NCBI RefSeq assembly: GCF_900115565.1
Contig: NZ_FOWW01000001.1
Location: 965,462-1,029,461 of the forward strand
Direction of reading: 5' to 3'
DNA: 64,000 nucleotides
Source: Amycolatopsis arida
GTDB taxonomy: Bacteria > Actinomycetota > Actinomycetes > Mycobacteriales > Pseudonocardiaceae
This document shows positions 15,843 to 23,596 of this stretch, one piece after another. The first letter of the stretch is position 1, and the number at the start of each line of letters is the position of its first letter. Position numbers and translations under genes: made by a program. Under the pieces are notes generated by a model. That model was given only the letters and a program-made list of their open reading frames with translations. It was not told the DNA's origin and did no database searches.

Positions 15843-18107
15843 TCACAGGAACATCGGCATTGGATTGAGTTCCTCGTACGGGGTCGGCCGGGAAATCCTG
15901 CCGAGCTGGACCGGAACCTCGAAAAGCCTACCGGGCCCGAATCGCGCCCAGAAGTGTCGCAGTCCCGGCACGATCGTCTTCACCACGGGAAGCGCGATGT
16001 CCGGCCGGGTCTGGTCGAGCACGAATGTCTCCAGCCCGCGCTCTCCCAGCGCCGCGACGAGCGCGTCGACATCCGCCGCGAGGTCGGTCCGCGGCCGATA
16101 GTCGAAGGCGTCCGGGCCCCGGGCGGCCTCGCCGGTGGTGGGCCGCAGGTAGGGCTGGTTGGCCACCGTGGCGTGCTCCCACCAGTGCCGCGCGTCCCGG
16201 TCGGTCGTGGGTATCTCGTCCGACGAGTCGGCCGCCAGCGTGGCGGGCATGAGCTGGTTCAGCTCGGTCAGCGCGCGGCGCAGCGCCAGTCGCGGGTCCA
16301 GGTGCGCCCCGAATCCGAACAGGATGTGCTCCCGCCGCGTGGACCGACGCCGTGACACCGCCGCCATGACCGGGACACCGAGGTCCGCGGTGAGGTCGAG
16401 CACCCAGAGCTCGCGTCCCAGTTCGAAGTAGAGCTCCCGCATCTCGACGTGCCACGGGTCGGCGAACGCGTCGAGGTCCACCTCGGGCTGGGACGTGCGG
16501 TTATACCACCACAGCGCCACCGCGTCCCGCTCCACCAGCTCGAGCAGCCCCTGCAGCACGGCGTCGGCGAGGCTGCTGCCGGCGGCGTTGCCGTTGGAGT
16601 CGGCGGACAACGCCCCGGCGTTCGAGCCACCGGGCGCCCCGTAGTAGAGCATCGCGGTGGGCAGCAGGCGGTGCCGCTCGTGGGTCAGCGACCACACCGG
16701 TGTCCAGTCCGTCTCCGCGGTCTCGTCGAAGACCTCGAGGACGTGCTGGAACGGGCCGTGCGTGGCGTTCCACTCGGCACGCCCGCGGAACTGGCGCTCG
16801 TCGAACAGCAGGCACTCGTTGGGATGGATGGCCCGCTCGCCCAGCGAGCGCAGGCTGCCACGGACCCGCTCCTCGTCGCCGTGGAACCGGCCGCTGTGGC
16901 GTTCCACCGCCTCGCACAGCGCGCCCACCTCCGCGTCGAGGGCGGTCACGCCCTTGCCACCGCTCTCGTCGCGCAGCCCCCGGTACACCGAGTCCAGGTC
17001 ACCCACCCGCGCGCCGAGGTTCGGGCCGGAGCGGAACGAGTGGAACGAGGCGGGACCGCGCGGGTCCCGGGTGATCTCCTTGATCACGCCGGTCACCGGG
17101 CTCATCAGGTGGCGGTAGCGCTCGAGGACTTGCTCGGGTCGAAGGCTACGGTGCCCACCACCCGCGCCGGTGACCTTCGGCGTCGGCGGCACCCGTACCG
17201 GCCGCCGGGCCTGCCGGGCCATCAGCGAGACGTCACCGCACTCCGAGCACTGCGGCCGGGCCCTCAGCTCGTGGAACCGGCCACCGAGGTCGAGGCTGTC
17301 GAAGGTCCACACGGACCGCTGCCCGGGGTGGCGGTGGCCACCGAGCCACTTCACCAGCTCCAGCGCGACGAGGTTGGCGGCCGCCGCGGCGAGCGGGGGC
17401 ACCGACACCGCCGCGCGGGGCGCGGGGCCGCGGCGGCCGAGCATCGACTGGACGCACGCCTCCGCGTGCCGGTGGCGCCAGAGGCGGTGAGCGAGGCAGT
17501 GCCAGCACGCCGATTCGCCCGGCTGGAAGATCGGCCCGATCCAGACCTGGGCACCGATCGGCTTGGCGAGCAGCCACGGCCGGCCGGTCGCTCGGTGCGC
17601 GGCGTCGATCTCCGCCAGGTCGGGATGGAGATAGTCGTCGCACAGCACCAGGGAGACATCGGAGTCGCCCGCGCTCAGTTGGAGCCCCGCCGCCTCCAGG
17701 GCGGCGGAGACCGCGGCGGTGTCCCCCGGTGCGCCGGCGGTGACCAGGTTGACCCGCTTCGTGGTGTCGCGTACGTCCGGGTCGATACCGCACGCGTCCC
17801 AGTAGGCGAGCGCCGGCTCGGCACTCCCCTGCGCGTTCGGCGGGCGGAAGGCGAGGAGCCCGGCCCGGGCCAGCCGGGTGAGGACGTGCCGAACCTGGTC
17901 GGCACCCATCCCACCCGGTCTGGCCCCGAGCACGGTCGCGAGGTCCCGCGTGCCGTCGAGCAGTGCGACCAGCGCCCCGATCTGCGCTCCACGCAGGGCC
18001 GTGACCCCGCGCTCCGAGAACAGGAAGGCGCCCTGGTCGAGACTGACCTCGGTTCGCAGGTGACGCTTGAACCCCACCAAGCGCTCGGCCATGGAGCCGA
18101 GATCCAT
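15843..18107 (-). CDS. Fused E1-like/YcaO azoline cyclodehydratase (TOMM biosynthesis)
   Basis: A 754-residue fusion of the SagC-like (E1/ocin-ThiF) and YcaO halves of a thiazole/oxazole-forming cyclodehydratase. Residues 1-90 resemble a leader-peptide-recognising winged helix, and residues 115-300 an E1-like domain with the zinc cysteines 201, 204, 287 and 290. The YcaO domain (about 335-754) contains the ATP-binding segments SGGKG (382-386) with EAVER (399-403), and a later NAAGSSLADA...ELVERDA. The protein ends in NPMPMFL, the proline-rich C-terminus typical of azoline-forming YcaO enzymes. It phosphorylates the amide oxygen to drive Cys/Ser/Thr cyclisation. Its ATG overlaps the stop of the small ORF at 18107-18298, indicating translational coupling. 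Confidence 0.92.
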   Translation of the reverse strand: MDLGSMAERLVGFKRHLRTEVSLDQGAFLFSERGVTALRGAQIGALVALLDGTRDLATVLGARPGGMGADQVRHVLTRLARAGLLAFRPPNAQGSAEPALAYWDACGIDPDVRDTTKRVNLVTAGAPGDTAAVSAALEAAGLQLSAGDSDVSLVLCDDYLHPDLAEIDAAHRATGRPWLLAKPIGAQVWIGPIFQPGESACWHCLAHRLWRHRHAEACVQSMLGRRGPAPRAAVSVPPLAAAAANLVALELVKWLGGHRHPGQRSVWTFDSLDLGGRFHELRARPQCSECGDVSLMARQARRPVRVPPTPKVTGAGGGHRSLRPEQVLERYRHLMSPVTGVIKEITRDPRGPASFHSFRSGPNLGARVGDLDSVYRGLRDESGGKGVTALDAEVGALCEAVERHSGRFHGDEERVRGSLRSLGERAIHPNECLLFDERQFRGRAEWNATHGPFQHVLEVFDETAETDWTPVWSLTHERHRLLPTAMLYYGAPGGSNAGALSADSNGNAAGSSLADAVLQGLLELVERDAVALWWYNRTSQPEVDLDAFADPWHVEMRELYFELGRELWVLDLTADLGVPVMAAVSRRRSTRREHILFGFGAHLDPRLALRRALTELNQLMPATLAADSSDEIPTTDRDARHWWEHATVANQPYLRPTTGEAARGPDAFDYRPRTDLAADVDALVAALGERGLETFVLDQTRPDIALPVVKTIVPGLRHFWARFGPGRLFEVPVQLGRISRPTPYEELNPMPMFL

Positions 18108-18298
18108 CAGGCGGCTCTCTCAGAGCGCTCCGCCTTGGTCCACTGCGAAAGGCCGAGGTGCAGTGTTCTCGGGTTGCTCCACTGGTCGAACTCGTCGATG
18201 GTGAACTCGATCGGGTGAACTCCGGGGGTGGTGTCGAGCACCGTCCCACCGACGTGGTTCACTGGGCGAGCGCCTGGCTGCTGCATGGGAATCCCCAT
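18107..18298 (-). CDS. Small protein coupled to YcaO gene; possible RiPP precursor or leader-like partner
   Basis: A 63-residue ORF directly upstream of the YcaO gene with a four-base stop/start overlap. Start candidates are ATG at 18298 and ATG at 18286 (preceded by AAAGGATGGGG); a longer in-frame start at 18415 also exists. The sequence has a hydrophobic-acidic stretch HPIEFTIDEFDQW, which looks like a leader recognised by an E1-like domain, followed by SNPRTLHLGLSQWTKAERSERAA. There is no cysteine, and only five Ser/Thr residues follow the putative leader. It may be the modified precursor with oxazoles only, or a separate accessory protein. Position favours a role with the cyclodehydratase; identity is unproven. 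Confidence 0.5.
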   Translation of the reverse strand: MGIPMQQPGARPVNHVGGTVLDTTPGVHPIEFTIDEFDQWSNPRTLHLGLSQWTKAERSERAA

Positions 18299-18595
18299 CC
18301 TTTCGGGTCTTGCGGACTTGCCATGTGTTGCGACTTTCGGATGTTGCGATCCGGTGTCGCGGTGGCTAGAGGATTCTGTGTCGGCCATCACGGCTACTGC
18401 CAGTGCTCGGCTCATGCGCCGTACGTGGCTTTCTCATAGGCCCAACGGGTGTGATTCACGGTCGTACTCGTGGCACTGGCACTCCCGCCGGACGCCGGTC
18501 TTCTGCGAGGGTTCCGAGAAGATCGACCGCCGCTGGGCGCACGGACGACCTGGGTGGAACGGCCCGCGGCGGTGTGACAGATGGGAGCACCCGCG
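18299..18595. promoter_or_regulatory. Divergent promoter region between YcaO operon and SARP gene
   Basis: This 297-bp interval separates the minus-strand TOMM operon from the plus-strand SARP gene. It contains two copies of TGTTGCGA at 18326-18333 and 18342-18349 and a related TGTCGCGG at 18355-18362. Direct repeats upstream of a pathway operon are the usual form of SARP binding sites, but the spacing (16 and 13 bp) is not the classic 11 or 22 bp, so this is only suggestive. A plus-strand ORF with seven cysteines at 18158-18439 overlaps it and is discussed as a finding. Confidence 0.4.
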
Positions 18596-19414
18596 ATGGC
18601 CGCCGAACCCGCCCCCCAGGACACCCCGATGACACCCGACGACAGAGACGTCAGCTTCACCCTGCTCGGTCCTCTGGAGGTGCGGAAGGACGGCCGCGAC
18701 CACGCACCGACCGCGCCCAAGATCCTCCAGCTGCTCGCGATGCTGCTGCTCAGGCCCGGCAAGGTCGTGCCCGCCGAGCTGATCATTAAGGAGCTCTGGG
18801 CGGACAACCCGCCGCGCAGCGTCCGTACCACGATGCAGACCTACATCTGGCAGCTGCGCCGGTGCATCGAGGAGAACGGGCTCGCCGCCGACGGCGACGA
18901 GATCCTCGCCACGAAGCCGCCGGGCTACGTGCTGCACGTCGCCTCCGCCCAGATCGACGTCTTTGCCTTCCAGCGGTTCGGTCAGCAGGGCAGGACCTTG
19001 CTCGACGAGCGCCGCCACGCCGAGGCGGCCGCCGCGTTCCGGTCGGCACTCGGGCTGTGGTGGGGTCCCCCGCTGGCGAACGTGAACTCCGGCCCGGTGC
19101 TCTCGGCGTACGCGATGGACCTGCAGGAACAGCGCCGTACCGTGCAGCACCTGCGGTTCCAGGCCGAGATCGAGGCGGGCATGCACCGGGACCTGATCGG
19201 CGAGTTGCGGTCCCTGGTCGCCACGAACCCGCTGGACGAGAGCCTGCACAGCCAGCTGATGCAGGTGCTCAGCCGCAGCGGGCGGCGGGTCGAGGCGCTG
19301 GCCACGTACCGGCAGCTGCGCGCCAAGCTGAACGAGGAGCTCGGTCTCGAGCCGTGCCTGGAGTTGCAGGACCTGCACCACCAGCTGCTCTCCGCCGGCG
19401 AGCGCGTCGCCTGA
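18596..19414 (+). CDS. SARP-family transcriptional activator
   Basis: A 272-residue protein of the Streptomyces antibiotic regulatory protein type. An OmpR-like winged helix (residues 15-110; KILQLLAMLLLRPGKVVPAELIIKELW) is followed by a bacterial transcriptional activation domain (about 117-265; FQRFGQQGRTLLDERRHAEAAAAFRSALGLWWG and NPLDESLHSQLMQVLSRSGRRVEAL). SARPs activate natural-product operons by binding short direct repeats. The ATG at 18596 follows GGGAG by eight bases. Located next to and divergent from the YcaO operon, it is the likely activator of that operon and of the downstream gene at 19512. Confidence 0.93.
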   Translation: MAAEPAPQDTPMTPDDRDVSFTLLGPLEVRKDGRDHAPTAPKILQLLAMLLLRPGKVVPAELIIKELWADNPPRSVRTTMQTYIWQLRRCIEENGLAADGDEILATKPPGYVLHVASAQIDVFAFQRFGQQGRTLLDERRHAEAAAAFRSALGLWWGPPLANVNSGPVLSAYAMDLQEQRRTVQHLRFQAEIEAGMHRDLIGELRSLVATNPLDESLHSQLMQVLSRSGRRVEALATYRQLRAKLNEELGLEPCLELQDLHHQLLSAGERVA

Positions 19415-19511
19415 GCCTCATCCACAGTAGACGGTGTCGGTGCTGCTCCGCCGGCCCCACACCGGTACCACCCCGGCATGCCGTCCCCGGCACGGCCGCG
19501 AGGAGCCGACC

Positions 19512-20921
19512 ATGAGCGCACCTTTCCGGAGCGGCCCGGTCACCGCCCCGATACCCGATCCCGGCCCGGCCGCGCTCGCCGAGCGGGCCGTCCGAGCGCT
19601 GGCCGCGGCCGACTCGCGGCTCTACCAGCTGCTCGCCGATGACCTGCGAGCGCAGGCCGGGACCCTCTCACTGGTGGCCTCCGCCGGCGCCGGCCCCGTC
19701 TCGGCGCTGGCCGGTGCCGGCGCCCTCGGCACAGTCGCCGCCCACGGGTATCCCGGGCGCCGGCTTCGGGCCGGGTGCGCGGAGGCCGACGAGGTCGAAC
19801 GGCTCGCGGTGCACCGTGCCATGGCCGCGTTCTCCGCCCGACACGCCAACGTGCAACCGCACTCCGGCACCGCGGCCAGGTCGAGTGTCTGTTTCGGACT
19901 GCTCGAGCCGGGGGACACGATCCTCGTGCCGGACCCGGCGGGCGGCGGGCAGCACGCGCTCGGTTCGCCGGTCTCGGTGTCCGGCCGGTACTTCACGGCG
20001 GTCAGCTACGGCTTCGACACGGTGGGCAGGGTCGACGACGACCGACTCCTGCGGCTGGCGCGGCGGTTCCGGCCCAAGATCGTCGTGTGCGCGGCCGGCG
20101 ACCATCCCCGGACACCGGACTTCGCCCGGTTCCGCGCCGTCGCCGACGAGGTGGGCGCCTATCTACTGGCCGACATCTCGGAGGTCGCCGGGCTGGTCGC
20201 CGCGGGGCTGCACCCCAACCCCGTGGACGACGCGCACATCACGACGGCGAGCACCGCTCAACTCGGCGCGCGGGGCGGGGTGATCCTGCTCGGCAAGGAC
20301 GCCGACACGCCGGTGCCCGGTGCGCACCACACCCTACGCCGACTGGTCCAGCGCTCGGTGTTCCCGCTCACCCAGGGCGCCGCCGACGCCGCCGCCGTCG
20401 CGGCCAAGGCGAGGGTCTTCGCGCACGTCACCACCGAGGGGTTCGGCCGGCAGGCGCGGCGGGCGGTGGCGGGGGCGCGGCGGATGGCCGCCGTGCTGCT
20501 CGACCACGGGCACGACGTGCTGACCTACGGCACGGACAACCACCTCGTGGTGACGAACGTGATGTCCCGCGGCACGACCGGCGTGGTGGCCGAGGCGGCG
20601 CTGGAGTCGTGCGGCCTGCTGACCGCGCGAGCGCGCGTGCCCTTCGACGTGAAGCCGCCACAGGTGGGCAGCGGCCTGCGGGTGGGCAGCAACGTCCTGG
20701 CGGCGAGGGGGATGTCGGCCGACGACATGGCCGGCTGCGCGGAGCTGCTGGACACCGTGCTCGGCGCGGTGACGCCACGGTCGGACACGGAGTACTCGCT
20801 GCCCGACGCGGTGCGGCTGCGGGTGCGGGACGCGGTGACGCGGCTGTGCCACCGGTTCCCGCTGCCGGATTATCCGGTTCGGGAGGACCCCTCGGACGGA
20901 AGGGCGGCCACGGCATGCTGA
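19512..20921 (+). CDS. Serine hydroxymethyltransferase homologue lacking the PLP lysine
   Basis: A 469-residue protein with the overall pattern of GlyA: HSGTAARSSVCFGLLEPGDTIL (117-138), GSPVSVSGRYFTAVSYGFD (151-169) and ADISEVAGLVAAGLHPNPVDDAHITT (220-245). The motif that in GlyA reads TTTTHKTLRGPRGG is ITTASTAQLGARGG here (243-256), so the lysine that binds PLP is Thr248. The His that stacks on PLP (LAHGGH in GlyA) is Gly in PAGGGQ, and the His after the conserved Asp is Glu224. Asp221 is kept. The enzyme therefore probably does not do normal PLP chemistry. ATG at 19512 follows GAGGAG. Placed 97 bp after the SARP gene, it is likely part of the TOMM locus. Confidence 0.85.
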   Translation: MSAPFRSGPVTAPIPDPGPAALAERAVRALAAADSRLYQLLADDLRAQAGTLSLVASAGAGPVSALAGAGALGTVAAHGYPGRRLRAGCAEADEVERLAVHRAMAAFSARHANVQPHSGTAARSSVCFGLLEPGDTILVPDPAGGGQHALGSPVSVSGRYFTAVSYGFDTVGRVDDDRLLRLARRFRPKIVVCAAGDHPRTPDFARFRAVADEVGAYLLADISEVAGLVAAGLHPNPVDDAHITTASTAQLGARGGVILLGKDADTPVPGAHHTLRRLVQRSVFPLTQGAADAAAVAAKARVFAHVTTEGFGRQARRAVAGARRMAAVLLDHGHDVLTYGTDNHLVVTNVMSRGTTGVVAEAALESCGLLTARARVPFDVKPPQVGSGLRVGSNVLAARGMSADDMAGCAELLDTVLGAVTPRSDTEYSLPDAVRLRVRDAVTRLCHRFPLPDYPVREDPSDGRAATAC

Positions 20922-21040
20922 CGGCACGAACCGCCACCAGATCCGGCACGCTGTCCTCTTCTGCCGTGCCGGGCGATCGTCACCAGCCAGGAGGGCGAGC
21001 GGGAGACGTCGTGGCATCGTCGAGGGCTTCTCGAGCCCTT

Positions 21041-21064
21041 CCGTACACACTGGACGGTGTAGAG
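21041..21064. promoter_or_regulatory. Dyad TACAC-N8-GTGTA upstream of HxlR gene
   Basis: An inverted repeat with arms at 21044-21048 and 21057-21061 lies about 105 bp upstream of the HxlR-type regulator start. HxlR-type winged-helix dimers commonly bind such dyads and repress their own promoters, so this is a candidate operator by position only. A second inverted repeat (AGGGCT/AGCCCT) sits just upstream at 21023-21038. Confidence 0.35.
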
Positions 21065-21165
21065 CTGGCTGGCGAGGTGCTGACCGTGCCCCCACCGAGT
21101 CCCGACGCCCCGTCGACACCGACAACCACAACTCAACGACAGCGGAAAACGATTATGGGAGCATC

Positions 21166-21846
21166 ATGACTGGTCGAACCTATGGGCAGTTCTGCGGTGT
21201 GGCGCGAGCGTTGGAGCTCGTGGGCGAGCGGTGGTCGCTGCTCGTCGTGCGGGACCTGCTACTGGGGCCGAAGCGGTACACCGACCTGCGGCAGACGTTG
21301 CCGAAGATCCCGGCGAGCATCCTGTCCGCCCGGCTCAACGAGCTGGAGCAGGCGGGAGTGATCCGCCGGAGGGTGTTGCCGCAGCTCGACGCCGCGGTGG
21401 TCTACGAGCTAACCGAGTACGGCAACGAGCTGGAGCCGATCATGCTGCAGCTCGGGCTGTGGGGTGCGCGGTCGCTGGGCGAGCCCGGGATGGATGACGT
21501 CTTCACCCTGGACTCGGCGATCCTGTCGCTGTACACCACCTTCCGGCCGGAGTACGCCGCCGGAGCGCACGTGACCTACGAGGTCCACTACGGGAACATG
21601 GTGGTGCACGCGATGGTGGACGACGGCATGCTCAAGGTGGCCGAGGGTGCGTACCCGGACGCGGACCTGGTGATCGTGCCGATGGGCTCGATCAAGCCGA
21701 TGCTGGCCGGGGAGATGACGCCGCGCCAGGCACTGGACAGCGGCGCGGTGCGGGTCACCGGCAGCCCCGAGCTGCTGACCCGGTTCGCCGAGATGTTCCG
21801 CATCCCGCCGGCCCCCGCGCGGGTCGCCGGCCTCGCGGTCCGCTGA
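21166..21846 (+). CDS. HxlR-family winged-helix regulator with SCP2-like C-terminal domain
   Basis: A 226-residue protein. Residues 1-100 form the HxlR winged helix: CGVARALELVGERWSLLVVRDLLLGPKRYTDL, then IPASILSARLNELEQAGVI. Residues 110-220 resemble a sterol-carrier (SCP2) ligand-binding domain (YEVHYGNMVVHAMVDDGMLKVAEG, then a terminal ALDSGAVRVTGSPELLTRFAEMF). This two-domain form is common in actinomycetes and suggests sensing of a hydrophobic ligand. ATG at 21166 follows GGGAG by six bases. It stands alone, 244 bp after the hydroxymethyltransferase-like gene, so it may control that gene cluster or only itself. Confidence 0.88.
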   Translation: MTGRTYGQFCGVARALELVGERWSLLVVRDLLLGPKRYTDLRQTLPKIPASILSARLNELEQAGVIRRRVLPQLDAAVVYELTEYGNELEPIMLQLGLWGARSLGEPGMDDVFTLDSAILSLYTTFRPEYAAGAHVTYEVHYGNMVVHAMVDDGMLKVAEGAYPDADLVIVPMGSIKPMLAGEMTPRQALDSGAVRVTGSPELLTRFAEMFRIPPAPARVAGLAVR

Positions 21847-22237
21847 CCGGCACCCGCGGCGCGGCCGATGACGTCCGGGCCGCGGCGGGTCGCGCGTCCA
21901 GCCTTCGGCGGCCCACGACCCTCCGCGGCCCGACGGCACGAGTGCGCACCGCTCGTGCACGGTACTTCTCGTCCGTGGCCACCGATCACGGCACCCAGAT
22001 CGCCAGGTCGACGGAAGGCACGGGGGTGCGGTGAACGGCGAGAGTGGGCACGGCGGCCACCGTGCTCGGTGCGCCGCCGCCGGCCGCCGCGAGCCGCCGG
22101 CCGGTCCGGCGTGGCCGGGGGCTACCTGACGTGCCGTTCGCCCCCCACGGCGTCGCGCATGTCAACGTCGACATCCGCTTCGCCGTCCTCGAGTGACTCC
22201 CTGGACGATCCACCATCGGCACCGGCAGGATTGCCTG
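21847..22237. other. Non-coding interval between HxlR and phosphodiesterase genes
   Basis: This 391-bp stretch has GC-rich sequence with no reading frame that carries a ribosome site and recognisable protein. The last 40 bp, including an AGGA about eight bases before the ATG at 22238, belong to the leader of the secreted phosphodiesterase gene. No strong inverted repeat or promoter was found. Confidence 0.5.
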
Positions 22238-23596
22238 ATGCGGATCGGAACGCTCCGCGCCGCCGCCGTTCTCGCGGTGGCGTCCCCGGCGGGCCCGGTG
22301 GACTCCGCCGCGGCGGAGCCGGCGGCCACCGGCGGGCAGTTCTCCGTGCTCACCTACAACATCGCCGGCCTGCCCGAACTGTTGTCCGGCAGTGATCCGG
22401 AGAGGAACACCCCGGTCATCGGGGAGCACATCAACGCCTACGACGTCGTGCACGTCCAGGAGGACTTCAACTACCACGCCGCGCTGTACCGCACCAACCG
22501 CCATCCGCACCGGACCCCGACCAGCGGCGGCGCCGGCCTCGGTGACGGACTGAACACCCTCTCCCATCACCCCTACGCCGACTTCGCGCGAGTCCGCTGG
22601 AACGCCTGCAACGGCACGGACTGCCTCACGCCGAAGGGGTTCTCGTTCTCGCGGATCAGGCTCGCCGAGGGCGCCTACGTCGACTTCTACAACCTGCATC
22701 CCAATGCCGGGGTGTCCCCCGCCGACCTGGCCGCCCGGCGGTCGAACATCAGCCAGCTCTCGGCGTTCATCGCCACGTACTCGGCGGGCAACGCCGTCGT
22801 CGTGATGGGTGACACCAACACCCGGTACACCCGCGCCGAGGACAACATCCGCGAGCTCGTCGTCGCCAACGGACTGACCGATGCCTGGGTCCAGTTGGAG
22901 CGCGAGGGCCGGGCTCCGGCGGCGGGCAGCCCGGCACTGGTGTGCGACCCGGACAACGTCACGGACGTCTGCGAGGTGGTGGACAAGATCCTCTACCGGG
23001 GGAACCGATACGTCCGGCTGACCGCGACCGACTACCGCAACGAGCACGGTCGGTTCCTCGACGCGGAAGGCAAGCCGCTGTCCGACCACTACCCGATCGC
23101 CGCCACCCTGCGGTGGAGCCTTGACGAGAGCCTGCGCCTCACCGACCAGGTCGGCGGTCCGCACGGCGTTCCCTTCACCGACGTCGATCGGGTTCCGGTT
23201 CCGGCGCGGGTGAGCAGGGTGGCGATCCGCTCGGGCGAACGCGTCGACGCCGTGTCCACCACGTTGGCCGACGGGACGGTGTTCGCGCACGGCGGAAGCG
23301 GTGGAACGGAGCGTGCGCTCACGCTGTCGCCCGGCGAGTATCTTACGGAGATCACGCTGGACACCGGGCAGAAGGACGGCCGCACGCGGATCTTCCACGT
23401 CCGGTTCCGCACCAATCTGGGCAGGGTGCTGTCCGGCGGTACCCCGACCTCGTCGACGGGGACCCACACCGCACCCCCCGGCTGGCAGATCGTGGCCTTC
23501 CACGGCCGTGCCGGCGCCGAGCTGGACAAGCTGGGCGTGATCCAAACCCGCGTGAACCAGTGGTACGCCCCGTTTCCCCGCGTCCCGCAATCCTGA
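22238..23596 (+). CDS. Secreted endonuclease/exonuclease/phosphatase-family enzyme with jacalin-like lectin domain
   Basis: A 452-residue protein with a short signal peptide (about residues 1-28, cut near SAAAEPA). The DNase-I/sphingomyelinase fold spans about 35-290. Catalytic motifs are visible: LTYNIAGLPE, QED (metal-binding Glu), DFYNLHPNAG (His), VMGDTNTRY (Asp/Asn) and SDHYPI (Asp-His). One cysteine pair (C125/C130, NACNGTDC) and another (CDPDNVTDVC) could form disulfides. A jacalin-like carbohydrate-binding domain follows (about 300-445, ending AFHGRAGAELDKLGVI). It probably cleaves a phosphodiester, either DNA or a phospholipid head group, while bound to a sugar-bearing surface. The ATG at 22238 fits the signal peptide better than the in-frame GTG at 22193. 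Confidence 0.85.
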   Translation: MRIGTLRAAAVLAVASPAGPVDSAAAEPAATGGQFSVLTYNIAGLPELLSGSDPERNTPVIGEHINAYDVVHVQEDFNYHAALYRTNRHPHRTPTSGGAGLGDGLNTLSHHPYADFARVRWNACNGTDCLTPKGFSFSRIRLAEGAYVDFYNLHPNAGVSPADLAARRSNISQLSAFIATYSAGNAVVVMGDTNTRYTRAEDNIRELVVANGLTDAWVQLEREGRAPAAGSPALVCDPDNVTDVCEVVDKILYRGNRYVRLTATDYRNEHGRFLDAEGKPLSDHYPIAATLRWSLDESLRLTDQVGGPHGVPFTDVDRVPVPARVSRVAIRSGERVDAVSTTLADGTVFAHGGSGGTERALTLSPGEYLTEITLDTGQKDGRTRIFHVRFRTNLGRVLSGGTPTSSTGTHTAPPGWQIVAFHGRAGAELDKLGVIQTRVNQWYAPFPRVPQS

